DNA from: Lachnospiraceae bacterium
Lineage (GTDB): Bacteria; Bacillota; Clostridia; Lachnospirales; Lachnospiraceae
Length of the DNA: 64,000 nucleotides
Assembly: GCA_015057405.1 (NCBI GenBank)
Contig: SVEK01000012.1
Location: forward strand, 1 to 64,000
Direction of reading: 5' to 3'
The stretch's first letter is position 1, and every line of letters begins with the position of its first letter. Made by a program: the position numbers and the translations under genes. The notes below the pieces were generated by a model, which saw nothing but the letters and a program-made list of their open reading frames with translations, was not told the DNA's origin and ran no database searches. Of the stretch, positions 8,531 through 17,279 are shown one piece after another.

Positions 8531-9209
8531 TTCCGTCAATAATCTCACCATCCTCCAGTTCGTATATGCAATCTGCAATCTCCATAAGTCCAACATCATG
8601 GGTTGTCATTACAATGGTAATCCCTTCGCTTTCTACAAGCTTTTTAAATATTTTCATCACCTGAATACTCGTTGCAGTATCCAACTCTGCCGTAGGCTCA
8701 TCGGCAAAAATAATATCCGGTTTATGAGCAATTGCTCTTGCTATAGCCACACGCTGCTGTTCACCACCTGAAAGTTCCTGTGGCATATGATTCATACGTT
8801 TCCCAAGACCGACCATCGAAAGAACCTCTCTGGTACGTTCCTTTCTGTTTTCTTTATATCCGGCAAGTCTAAGGGCAAATTCCACATTTTCATAAGCCGT
8901 CATCATCGGAATAAGAGCAACTGACTGAAAAACAAATCCTATAACTGTTTTTCTGATATTTTCTCTTTCCCGTTCTGACATTGCGACCAAATCTTTACCA
9001 TTAAGCAACGCCTGACCGGACTTTGGCATATCCAGCGCCCCTAAAATATTCATAAGGGTAGTTTTACCGGAACCCGAACGTCCCCTAAGTATTGTAAGAC
9101 ACCCTTTTTTTATTTTGATATTAATATTTTTCAAAGCATAAAATTCACCTTCTGCTACAGGGAAACTCTGAACTATATCTTTGGTCTCTAACATTATATT
9201 TTCGCTCAT
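8520..9209 (-). CDS. ABC exporter ATPase (LolD/MacB type)
   Basis: This 229-residue ATP-binding subunit has Walker A GRSGSGKTT, Q-loop GFVFQSVALIPMMTAYENVE, signature LSGGEQQR and Walker B IIFADEPTAELD, all typical of MacB/LolD/FtsE-like exporters that act on lipoproteins, peptides or lipids. It lacks the C-terminal AbrB-like extension of its downstream partner. GGGGGAGG precedes the start. It starts one base after the permease gene ends. Two different ATPases with one permease suggest a heterodimeric motor for the duplicated permease. Confidence 0.93.
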   Translation of the reverse strand: MSENIMLETKDIVQSFPVAEGEFYALKNINIKIKKGCLTILRGRSGSGKTTLMNILGALDMPKSGQALLNGKDLVAMSERERENIRKTVIGFVFQSVALIPMMTAYENVEFALRLAGYKENRKERTREVLSMVGLGKRMNHMPQELSGGEQQRVAIARAIAHKPDIIFADEPTAELDTATSIQVMKIFKKLVESEGITIVMTTHDVGLMEIADCIYELEDGEIIDGNEQ

Positions 9210-9210
9210 A

Positions 9211-12039
9211 TTAATCCTCCCCCAGTTTTAATGCCTGCGATATCTTAATCTTAGAGATAAGAACTCCAAGAATTACCATACACACAAGAATAACAAATCC
9301 TATGACTCCAAAAAGTCTGAACATATCAATATTTTCGTTAACTACCTGAAGAGGAACCTGTTGCTCTGTTGTTGAATAGAATATCTGTACCAACGGAACG
9401 AACAACACAGAGGCCAGCCATCCGATAATGCCGCCTAATATTATCGACACTCCCGAACTGAATATCTGCTCATTAACCAGCATGTATATTATCTCACGTT
9501 TTCGCATTCCCATCGCTCTGAAAACACCAAACAAAAGCTCTCGTTGTCTGATTGATAAAATCCAGTATATGAGAAATCCGGCCGAACACAGAATAAGTAC
9601 CACTATAAAACTCATGGTAAGTATACCATTAGTTCCCTGAAATAATGTGTTATTTTTTATTTCTATCATATCTGCTCCGGTATCCTTAAACTCAGTATAT
9701 GTCACACCATTTTCAGTTGCATAATCATATAAAAACTGAGTATCACCGTTTGTTTTAATCCATAATTGATATGGTGTCACGCCCCAGACACTTTGAAGCA
9801 TCGAAAGATTGGCAACAATAAAATAATTGTCTGATACATCCAGAACACCTTCGTCATTCAGATTATATGATTTTGATATATACCCCGGCCAATAATCAAC
9901 AAATCCGTACACAACACCTGAAACCATAGTATCCCGGTCATTCATATATGTAATAGTATCTCCTATCTCATATTGTTCCACCGTATGAAAATTCATTGAA
10001 AGCAACACTGCTTCCTGATTAACAGACATTACATTAAGATATGTGTTAATATGCTCCGGTAAAAGAGAAGGGTCAAAATTAATTGTTTCACCAAACGACT
10101 TTGTGTTGATACCCATAACTGATGCATCCATAGTTTCTCTTCCAAGCTTATCTTTTACTACAGTAACATCGTTACGAAGAACCTTTGCCATAGACTCAAC
10201 ACCCGGCATACTTTCATATACGGTACAATCCGGTTCCGTATACACCAGTTCCATATTTTCGTCTGCCTGATATTCTGCCGTTGAAACAAGATATGCTGAA
10301 TTATCTTTCCACACTTCTTTAAGTACAACATCGGCGCCGTTGGCATAATCCAAACTTTTTTCAGCATTAGATAAAATCGTTCTTGCAACTGTAGCATTAT
10401 ATATTCCTAACGCAACAGTAAGAACCAAAAATACCATCATAAATTTTTGCTTGGCACCGGTCCTCAGAATCTGAAGAAACGATGCATATGAAGCCGGTCT
10501 TAAAAATCGTTTACTAATAAAGAATACACCCTTCACCAACCACGGTTGAACTCTGAGAGCCACAAGTCCGGCACTTATTATGAATAATGACGCACACATA
10601 AATAACAATGGGTCTACAGATTCACCTGAAAGCATATTGACAATCAAACTATCTTTACGCTCGTTAAATGAATACAAACCATATAATGATAACAGCAACA
10701 AAATAACATCAAGATAAACCTTCTGCCAAAGACTTTTTTTGTTTTTATTTTTCTGCTGCTTATAATTAACGATTGACACACCGGCATCTTTCAATACCGG
10801 AAGAACCATAACTCCTATAGATACTAATGCTGCACCCAACATATACAACAGCACCTGCCAGTCCAGTATTACATGCAGCGAACTTCTTTGCACAAATTCA
10901 AGGAAACCGTTGGCGGAACCAAGCACCTTACACATAAATATACCAAGCGGCACGCCAATTACAATACTTATCCCTGAAATGATTGCAGACTGCAACAAAT
11001 ATATAGTTATTATTTGCCCACGACTTGAACCACGGCTTTTAAGAAGAGCCATTTCGTTTTGTTCAAGGTCAAGCATCTGTCTTGAAATCATGAAAATAAA
11101 TGCGCACAAAAGAACAAGCACCGGCACCTGAAGGATCAAAAGGGTAGCAACACTTTTTTTCTGAGATATAAGAAAATCCTTTAATATAGGCAAAAATAAC
11201 GGTTCTACAACTCTTCCCAGTTTACTGCTATACTGTTTTATATATGCTTCAGTCTTTCTGACTGCACTATTAACTTTTTGCGGCTCAAGCTCTGAGTAAT
11301 CAAAAAAATTAAACCATCTGCTCTCTAAGTTGTAGACCTGATTATCCAAATTAACAAATGTTGAATTGAATAACTCAGGAGATATAAAACACTCCATATC
11401 ATAATCCGAAGGACTGTTAACCCAATAAGAATCATTTTGTTCTTTATTGGAATACACACCAACTATTTTTACTATTATAGGGTCGCCATTTTTGTCCAAT
11501 TCATCTTTAAACTGCATCTTCTCATCAAGAATCAAATTAGCTTTTACAAATGCTTTTTGACTGACAATTGCCTCATAAACTCCATCCTGCGGTTTGTCTG
11601 AATACATTTTACCCGCAAGAAGATTAATATGCTCATCAATATCGGATAAAGACGCAATCCTCATTGTATGTCCGATTTTATTATCTTCTCTTTCCATAAG
11701 CGATGACGCATTACTTTTCATAGTTGCCAGATATTGTACTCTGTCTGTTTCATAAAATCCCAAGTCATCCATTATTACTTTTGACAACGATTCGATTTTT
11801 TTATACTCTGATGCCGTATCACCTTCACGATTCAACACGGCCTCAAGGGATAATACAGCGGGATAATCACCATTAGTAACAACATACTCGCTAAACTGCT
11901 TAGTAAGCGAACGCTGTAAAGAAGCATTTTTATACATAGGATTACTACATGCAATGGCAATAAGAAGAATATTACCTATAAGTAGACTTATAACCATCCA
12001 TTTTTTATGTAAAAGTTTTTGTATCATGAATCTGAACAT
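9211..12039 (-). CDS. FtsX-type ABC permease, duplicated, large extracellular loops
   Basis: This 942-residue membrane protein is the exporter's permease. An N-terminal membrane helix (about 12-32) is followed by an extracellular domain to about residue 295, then an FtsX-like helix block with the cytoplasmic coupling segment ALLKSRGSSRGQI. A second extracellular domain (about 560-790) is followed by a second FtsX block with LFGVFRAMGMRKREI and the terminal helices. This two-unit layout is that of MacB-like type VII exporters in Gram-positive bacteria, which work mechanically on the outer face. The start follows GGCAGGA. It sits between the adaptor genes and the two ATPase genes; the substrate is unknown. 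Confidence 0.9.
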   Translation of the reverse strand: MFRFMIQKLLHKKWMVISLLIGNILLIAIACSNPMYKNASLQRSLTKQFSEYVVTNGDYPAVLSLEAVLNREGDTASEYKKIESLSKVIMDDLGFYETDRVQYLATMKSNASSLMEREDNKIGHTMRIASLSDIDEHINLLAGKMYSDKPQDGVYEAIVSQKAFVKANLILDEKMQFKDELDKNGDPIIVKIVGVYSNKEQNDSYWVNSPSDYDMECFISPELFNSTFVNLDNQVYNLESRWFNFFDYSELEPQKVNSAVRKTEAYIKQYSSKLGRVVEPLFLPILKDFLISQKKSVATLLILQVPVLVLLCAFIFMISRQMLDLEQNEMALLKSRGSSRGQIITIYLLQSAIISGISIVIGVPLGIFMCKVLGSANGFLEFVQRSSLHVILDWQVLLYMLGAALVSIGVMVLPVLKDAGVSIVNYKQQKNKNKKSLWQKVYLDVILLLLSLYGLYSFNERKDSLIVNMLSGESVDPLLFMCASLFIISAGLVALRVQPWLVKGVFFISKRFLRPASYASFLQILRTGAKQKFMMVFLVLTVALGIYNATVARTILSNAEKSLDYANGADVVLKEVWKDNSAYLVSTAEYQADENMELVYTEPDCTVYESMPGVESMAKVLRNDVTVVKDKLGRETMDASVMGINTKSFGETINFDPSLLPEHINTYLNVMSVNQEAVLLSMNFHTVEQYEIGDTITYMNDRDTMVSGVVYGFVDYWPGYISKSYNLNDEGVLDVSDNYFIVANLSMLQSVWGVTPYQLWIKTNGDTQFLYDYATENGVTYTEFKDTGADMIEIKNNTLFQGTNGILTMSFIVVLILCSAGFLIYWILSIRQRELLFGVFRAMGMRKREIIYMLVNEQIFSSGVSIILGGIIGWLASVLFVPLVQIFYSTTEQQVPLQVVNENIDMFRLFGVIGFVILVCMVILGVLISKIKISQALKLGED

Positions 12040-12072
12040 AGATTATGTCCTGCCTTTCCGCTTTGTATATTC

Positions 12073-13404
12073 TTATTTTTTATAAACTGCAACCTTTTGT
12101 CCTTCAGCAAGTCCCTGAAGAACCACAAGCTTATCTCCACCTTCATCAAATATATCTATATAGCGTTTGTATGCACGGTTATTTTCATAAATATATACAT
12201 ACGGATTTCTTGACATCTCATTTCCTTCACTTGCCGTTTCATATAATACAGCTTCTTCATTAATCAACAAAACATCTTTAAGTTCTTTATTGGTGTAAGA
12301 TATTTTAATATTGTTTTCCCAATTTACATTATCAGGTTCATTAATTATCTTTACATATGCGTATTGTTGTCTGTTATCGGTCGAAAGAATATTAGATGCA
12401 GATATAACTTTTCCTTTCATAGATACATCGGCCTCACCCGGATTTCCTTCCACTTCAATTGTAACTTCACTGTTATATCGTAATTTACCTTCTGATACAT
12501 CATCTACTCTGACATAATACTCTTTTTTAGGAGAAATAACTGCCGCAACACTCCCTGCAAATATTGCATCTCCTTTTATATAATTATCCAAGCTGATTAT
12601 ATATCCGTCATAATCGGAAAGAACAACTTTGTTTTTTGATTCTTTCTTCTGTTTTTCAAGCTCTTTTCGTTCTTCTTCTATATCTTTTTTATATTTGGAA
12701 TACTCTTTCAAAACAAGCTTTAACTTTTTTATCTCGAGTTTTTTTATCGTAATTTCATCCTTATCAGTAAGCTGCTTTAGTTCATGTTCTGCCTGATTAA
12801 TCTCCGCCTGTCTTGTGTGAAGACCTGCACTGTAATCTTTTTCTTTCTGAGTTACGTCCTGCTCTTTTGCAGCCAGTTCCTCTTCGCCGTAATCAAGAGA
12901 GTACGTCATTATAACATCTCCCTTTTTTACTTTGTCGCCTTCTTCAACCTTATACTTTATAAACTTTGCATCATTCACATCTACTGTCTGATAATATGTA
13001 TCAAGGTAGTGAACTTCACCTAATGCGTTCATCTTATGGGAATAATCTCCTCTGGTTACTTCGATTACCGACTCTATATCCCCTGATGCAGTTTCCTCGC
13101 TGTTATCTTTTTTTAACGCATCTGTATAAAGCAAAAACTCTGACTCTTCCTCTAACCCTGTAACAAAAGATGTTTCAATATCTTCATTTTCCCCGGATTG
13201 CTCATTATTACCATATCTGTCATTATTTACAGACTTATTATTTGCCATTTTGTTATTTGCAATTTTATCGTTCGCAAACTTTGAAATCTTTTCTTCAGAC
13301 TGAGCATTATTATCTTTAGTACCACAAGATGCTATAGGTAACATAAACGCAATCAGAAGGCACACGCATCCAAATATTCTAAAATATTTCCTACTCTTTG
13401 ACAT
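12073..13404 (-). CDS. HlyD/MacA-like adaptor lipoprotein 3
   Basis: This 443-residue adaptor has a lipoprotein signal ending in LPIASC, so it should be lipid-anchored outside the membrane. A low-complexity asparagine-rich segment follows (about residues 40-75). The biotinyl-lipoyl-like motif EEGDKVKKGDVIMTYS is split from its second half by a long charged coiled coil (KQDVTQKEKDY ... ELEKQKKESKNK), then come a beta-barrel and a membrane-proximal domain. The ATG at 13404 follows AAGGAGATG and overlaps the previous adaptor gene by 14 bases. It is the third of three related adaptors preceding the permease and differs from the others in its asparagine-rich spacer and longer coil. Confidence 0.88.
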   Translation of the reverse strand: MSKSRKYFRIFGCVCLLIAFMLPIASCGTKDNNAQSEEKISKFANDKIANNKMANNKSVNNDRYGNNEQSGENEDIETSFVTGLEEESEFLLYTDALKKDNSEETASGDIESVIEVTRGDYSHKMNALGEVHYLDTYYQTVDVNDAKFIKYKVEEGDKVKKGDVIMTYSLDYGEEELAAKEQDVTQKEKDYSAGLHTRQAEINQAEHELKQLTDKDEITIKKLEIKKLKLVLKEYSKYKKDIEEERKELEKQKKESKNKVVLSDYDGYIISLDNYIKGDAIFAGSVAAVISPKKEYYVRVDDVSEGKLRYNSEVTIEVEGNPGEADVSMKGKVISASNILSTDNRQQYAYVKIINEPDNVNWENNIKISYTNKELKDVLLINEEAVLYETASEGNEMSRNPYVYIYENNRAYKRYIDIFDEGGDKLVVLQGLAEGQKVAVYKK

Positions 13405-14479
13405 AAACCACATCTCCTTCCTTGACTCCATCCGTGATTTGCACTACAGATGTAGTCTTGATACCAACCGCAACCTCTGTCTTAACCTTATTATCACCCG
13501 ATTGCAAATATACGTAGTTATGTCCATCCTCTACATATAAGGCATTGGCAGGAATAATCAAAGTATTCTTACATTCTTCAGATGCAACATATAATTCAAG
13601 GGACTCACCTACATCAAACTCTGCATCTTTACTCTTTAAGTCAAAATACGAATACACAGGAAGTTTTTCAGCAATCATTCCTTCTATCTCTTCCGGATCA
13701 TATTCATGTTGGATTACCCCATATTTTTTATTACGATACAACACGTAGTAAGAATCGGCTGCACCAAGTTCCTTCTTTGACACAAAATCAGATTTGATTT
13801 GAAGTATATTATTATCTGACACAGCCAGCACAAATTCATTAGTTGACACATTATCTCCGGGATTTGATTTGATACATGTAATTACCCCGTCAATACTTGC
13901 CTTTAAGTAAAATCTCTGCAGTCTCTCATAAGCAATTTTCTTTTTACGGTTCAGTTCTTTAATTTCTAATTCCTGAATTTTTTTGTCGCCTGCAAGCTTA
14001 GCTTCTGCTATATCAATATCCGCCTGTTTTTGCGCAGCTTCTTTCTTCGCGTTCTTTTTCTTAAATTGTTTCTTTTCAGTTTCCATTATCTTGATGTCAT
14101 ACTCTGCAACAAGATTAGCCTCTGAATATTCAGCCTCCAATCTTTCTATCTCTGTAGAAAGAACCTCATACTCATTATCATTTCCTGCACCTTCAAGAAC
14201 TGCAAGCACATCCCCCTGCTTAACCTCATCGCCTAATTTTACATTCAATTTTTGGATTATTCCTTCACTTTCGAATCCTATCTCCTCAGTGTACGGAATA
14301 ACCTGAGCATCAAAGATTTTAGTATTGCTGATATCCCCTTTTATTACTTTAGCAGTATCATCTACTTTACCAACAGGTTCCAAAAGCTTTGGTACTGTTA
14401 TATTATTATCGTTATTCTTACATCCGGCGGTTACACAAATCGCCGTAATAAGTGCTGCTAATACAATCCTCTTTTTCAT
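13391..14479 (-). CDS. HlyD/MacA-like adaptor lipoprotein 2
   Basis: This 362-residue adaptor has a short signal ending in the lipobox VTAGC (cysteine at residue 20). The lipoyl half-motif VKLGDEVKQGDVLAVLEGAG is followed by a lysine- and glutamate-rich coiled coil (about residues 115-190), the second half-motif with DGVITCIKSNPGDNVSTNE, and a C-terminal beta-rich domain ending in ITDGVKEGDVVYVKE. Adaptors of this family link ABC permeases to extracytoplasmic targets and stimulate the ATPase. It lies 15 bases after adaptor 1 and overlaps adaptor 3, so the three should be made together. Confidence 0.9.
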   Translation of the reverse strand: MKKRIVLAALITAICVTAGCKNNDNNITVPKLLEPVGKVDDTAKVIKGDISNTKIFDAQVIPYTEEIGFESEGIIQKLNVKLGDEVKQGDVLAVLEGAGNDNEYEVLSTEIERLEAEYSEANLVAEYDIKIMETEKKQFKKKNAKKEAAQKQADIDIAEAKLAGDKKIQELEIKELNRKKKIAYERLQRFYLKASIDGVITCIKSNPGDNVSTNEFVLAVSDNNILQIKSDFVSKKELGAADSYYVLYRNKKYGVIQHEYDPEEIEGMIAEKLPVYSYFDLKSKDAEFDVGESLELYVASEECKNTLIIPANALYVEDGHNYVYLQSGDNKVKTEVAVGIKTTSVVQITDGVKEGDVVYVKE

Positions 14480-14494
14480 ATCCTAAAGTCCTTC

Positions 14495-15586
14495 CTATCT
14501 TACAATTACCGAATCACCATATTGAAGTCCGTCAACAATTTCAACCTTATTCTCCGCTTCAAGACCTATTGTAATTTTTTTCGCACTCTTCAACCCATTC
14601 TCATCTTCAAGATATACAATATACTCTTCCCCCATTTTGTATACAGCACTTTTTGGCAGATACAACACACCCAGTCGCTCCTGAATAACATATTCAGCAT
14701 CCGCATGTGTCCCACTTTGGATGCCCTCCGGTTCATCATCCATCAAGAAATACACCTGTCGTTTATTCGGGAAATGTACTATGGTTTCGTATCTTTCATC
14801 ACCGTTTGAAACAAATATCGTATCACCTTCAGCTAATTTTTCAACAAACTCTGATGATTTCCTATCTGCCACAAAATACGGTTTTGCACCATCAGTAATC
14901 GACACAACCCTATTGTTTTTCGCTTTATTCATTCCTCTGCCTGCTCCATTTCCGCCTCTTTCCCACGGATTTGCCATGGTCAGTTCCTCATTAACATATG
15001 TTACCGTTCCGTCAAATTCAGCTTTTATCTGTGTGAATTCCAGTTCTCTGTTATAGTCTTCTAATTGTCGGTTTAGATCACTAAGTTCTGTTCCTAATCT
15101 CGAAATCTCCGCATCATAGTTTTCGATTATTGCCTGAATTGCCGTTTCATCATTAAGCACAAGTTCCTGTTTTTTTATTTCAAGATTTTGCATTATACCG
15201 GCTTGTTCCATCATCGCTTCCTTAATACCAATCTGATATCTTACTTCTTCAATGGCCGAATCCAAGTCGTCAGACATATATTCTGCGAGAACATCGCCTT
15301 CCTTAACTTTGTCCCCCACCTTTACATTTATTTTTTTTATCATTTCCCAATCCCCAAGTTCAACATTCTGAACATTTGAGTTTAGGTATTCACAATTAAT
15401 GCGTTTATAATCTCTGACATCACCACGTTTTACCGTAGCCATACTAAATTCATCAGCCTCATACTCTTTAACAAGTGCAGCTTTATTATATTCTTCTTCT
15501 TTTGGAATTATTTGACAGCCCGAAAGAGCTACAATAGAAAACAAACTGATAATACTAACTGATAATCTGTAAACCTTACCCCTCAT
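14495..15586 (-). CDS. HlyD/MacA-like adaptor lipoprotein 1
   Basis: This 363-residue adaptor is the first gene of the export operon. The signal ends in the lipobox VALSGC (cysteine 24). The first lipoyl half-motif reads VKVGDKVKEGDVLAEY, followed by a coiled coil (about residues 115-190) and the return strand AEFDGTVTYVNEEL. A glycine/arginine-rich loop (NPWERGGNGAGRGMNK) is inserted after it, which the sister proteins lack. The C terminus ends in IVDGLQYGDSVIVR. No clear ribosome-binding site stands out beyond GGACAG. The sequence differs enough from adaptors 2 and 3 that they look like old duplicates with separate roles. Confidence 0.9.
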   Translation of the reverse strand: MRGKVYRLSVSIISLFSIVALSGCQIIPKEEEYNKAALVKEYEADEFSMATVKRGDVRDYKRINCEYLNSNVQNVELGDWEMIKKINVKVGDKVKEGDVLAEYMSDDLDSAIEEVRYQIGIKEAMMEQAGIMQNLEIKKQELVLNDETAIQAIIENYDAEISRLGTELSDLNRQLEDYNRELEFTQIKAEFDGTVTYVNEELTMANPWERGGNGAGRGMNKAKNNRVVSITDGAKPYFVADRKSSEFVEKLAEGDTIFVSNGDERYETIVHFPNKRQVYFLMDDEPEGIQSGTHADAEYVIQERLGVLYLPKSAVYKMGEEYIVYLEDENGLKSAKKITIGLEAENKVEIVDGLQYGDSVIVR

Positions 15587-15642
15587 TTTATAATCTGTCC
15601 TTTCAAACTTCTTTTCAATTGTTATAATACCATGATTCTATA

Positions 15643-15685
15643 CAAAAAAAAACTGTTACTTTGTCAATAATAACAAAGCAACAGT
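15643..15685 (-). terminator. Strong intrinsic terminator of the acidic Fn3 gene
   Basis: The inverted repeat ACTGTTACTTTGT/ACAAAGCAACAGT (15652-15685, one mismatch) is followed on the minus strand by nine Ts. It separates the acidic Fn3 gene from the adaptor operon, whose own promoter must lie in 15587-15642; the only hint there is a TATTAT (about 15623) with no good -35. Confidence 0.88.
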
Positions 15686-15743
15686 CTACACATGGAGAAA
15701 AAACAAACGACAAGACACGTATATTAATTAATGAATTATCAAA

Positions 15744-16730
15744 TTACTTTATTTTCGCTTTTTTAACCGATGAATATTTAGTATAAGAATAGTTTCCTCT
15801 TTCTTTCACATATGCTCTAATCTTAAAATAGTATGTCTTTCCGGACTTAAGACCTTTCTTAACAAATTTCAGTTTATTCTTATTCTTAACTGTCTGTATT
15901 TTCTTAAAGCCGGACTTGTTCTTGGTAGACATATATAATTCATATCCGGTAGCTTTTGCACTCTTCTTCCACTTAAGAGTAACCTTCTTTGCTCCTGCTT
16001 TAACACTCTTAAACTTTGTCGCTTTAACAGAAGAATGCGCAACAGCTTCTGATGTGGATGATAAAGCAGTAGTTTTACCTGCACCCGACTTACTGAGAGT
16101 CTTCAAAGTCATCTTGGAATAATCACTATAGTCGTACTCATCCCACTCTTCATCTTCCCAGTCTTCATCATCCCAGTCTTCGTCTTCCCAGTCCTCATCT
16201 TCATAATACTCTTCGTCTTCTTCTATGTATTCTTCGTCTTCCCAGTCTTCATCATCTTCCCAATCTTCATCATCTTCCCAATCTTCATCATCCCAGTCTT
16301 CATAGGAAATATATGTTCTGATTCTGAACGTATACTTTTTGTTAGGTTTCAACTTCTTAATTGTCTTCTTAACAGTCTTATTAGAATTAATCTCTATCGT
16401 CTTCCATTTACTTGCTGATGCCGGCTTATATGACAATTCATAACCATCAACATCTTCAACTTTATCCCACTTAAGAACTACAGAATTCTTAGTAATCTTG
16501 GTGGCACAGAAGTTCATAACCAAATCCATTTCCCAATCTTCTTCGTCCCAGTCTTCTTCATCTTCCCAATCTTCTTCATCTTCGTCCCAGTCTTCTTCGT
16601 CTTCATAATACTCTTCCTCAATCTCATCAGCAGAAACATATGCTGCAGACGAGGAGACACACAACCCGGAGATAACCAAGGCAAAAACAAGGAAACCAGC
16701 AATAATACTGCTCAAACACCTTTTCCTCAT
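15744..16730 (-). CDS. Secreted Fn3 protein with acidic Asp-Glu-Trp repeats
   Basis: This 328-residue secreted protein starts with a signal peptide (about residues 1-31, ending SSSAAYVSA). Two fibronectin type III domains follow (about 68-215 and 245-328). Two tracts made almost only of Asp, Glu, Trp and Tyr, built on DEDWED units, lie at residues 35-67 and 143-203. The second interrupts the first Fn3 domain between the strand ending RIRTYISY and the strand starting YSDYSK, i.e. in the FG loop. The rest is lysine-rich. There is no LPXTG motif or anchor. The ATG at 16730 follows GAAGGGAG. Single-gene unit with its own promoter and terminator. Possible roles are cation binding or contact with basic surface proteins; this is inference. 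Confidence 0.88.
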   Translation of the reverse strand: MRKRCLSSIIAGFLVFALVISGLCVSSSAAYVSADEIEEEYYEDEEDWDEDEEDWEDEEDWDEEDWEMDLVMNFCATKITKNSVVLKWDKVEDVDGYELSYKPASASKWKTIEINSNKTVKKTIKKLKPNKKYTFRIRTYISYEDWDDEDWEDDEDWEDDEDWEDEEYIEEDEEYYEDEDWEDEDWDDEDWEDEEWDEYDYSDYSKMTLKTLSKSGAGKTTALSSTSEAVAHSSVKATKFKSVKAGAKKVTLKWKKSAKATGYELYMSTKNKSGFKKIQTVKNKNKLKFVKKGLKSGKTYYFKIRAYVKERGNYSYTKYSSVKKAKIK

Positions 16731-16786
16731 AACATACACTCCCTTCAAACCCCATTAAATTAAGATACTTTCTAAATTATTTATTA

Positions 16787-16815
16787 ATTATAACACTTTT
16801 GCCACAAAAAAGCCA
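16787..16815 (-). promoter_or_regulatory. Probable promoter of the acidic Fn3 gene
   Basis: A perfect TATAAT (16792-16787) has a poor -35 (TGGCTT, 16815-16810) at 17 bp. TGTGGC occurs twice around the spacer, which could be a binding site for an activator; this is speculative. Confidence 0.5.
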
Positions 16816-16860
16816 CACTTTTTACAAAAAAATATCATTTATAAATTTTTCAAAAACAAC

Positions 16861-16889
16861 TTGACAAACAACACCACCTTTGATATTAT
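16861..16889 (+). promoter_or_regulatory. Promoter of tRNA-Arg
   Basis: TTGACA (16861-16866), 17-bp spacer, TATTAT (16884-16889), ten bases before the tRNA 5' end. Confidence 0.85.
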
Positions 16890-16899
16890 AATCTGCGAT

Positions 16900-16973
16900 G
16901 TGTGTGTAGCTCAGCTGGATAGAGCACTTGGCTACGGACCAAGGTGTCGGGGGTTCGAATCCTCTCACGCACG
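16900..16973 (+). tRNA. tRNA-Arg (ACG anticodon)
   Basis: The 74-nt cloverleaf has acceptor stem GTGTGTG/CACGCAC (one G-U pair) with discriminator G, D stem GCTC/GAGC, and anticodon stem CTTGG/CCAAG around loop CTACGGA, giving anticodon ACG, normally modified to ICG by TadA. The T arm carries GGTTCGAATCC with two G-T pairs in its stem. No encoded CCA. Confidence 0.95.
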
Positions 16974-16981
16974 TTAATACA

Positions 16982-17018
16982 AAAATAGTCGTACCTTAAT
17001 GGTATGGCTATTTTTTTC
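16982..17018 (+). terminator. Terminator of tRNA-Arg
   Basis: Stem AAATAGTCGTACC/GGTATGGCTATTT (one mismatch, loop TTAAT) followed by a T-rich tail, starting nine bases after the tRNA. Confidence 0.9.
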
Positions 17019-17279
17019 TTCTTTCATTTCAAATAACAAATCGAGGTCAAAACCTCAATGTTTCGTTCACATATAAGATTTCAAACAAACCGGCGACGGA
17101 CACAAATATTCTTACTGCAGTCAAAACAACCCCGGTGACAGTCAAGTAAATACTCCGATTCAATAATAATAAACCCGGCTACGGTCATAAAGAGTCGTAC
17201 TACTGCCATAATTTGAGTTGACACTTCCAAAATTAATATGCTTAAATATATTTATAATAAAATTTAAGCAGGTGAATGT
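17019..17279. other. Gene-free stretch with a weak 42-bp periodicity
   Basis: No convincing gene is seen; the longest plus-strand frame with ATG is 26 codons (from 17059) without a ribosome-binding site. A CCGG-x-x-AC-x-G motif recurs at 17090, 17132 and 17175, 42-43 bases apart, with loosely similar flanks. A TTGACA at 17214-17219 could serve the glycosyltransferase gene, but no good -10 lies at 17 bp. A small hairpin GAGGTCAAAACCTC is at 17043-17056. Confidence 0.4.

Noticed and set aside
15661-15685. TTGACA at about 15665 as -35 of the adaptor operon
   Set aside because: It lies in the loop and arm of the terminator hairpin, and no -10 sits at 16-18 bp; the match is probably chance.
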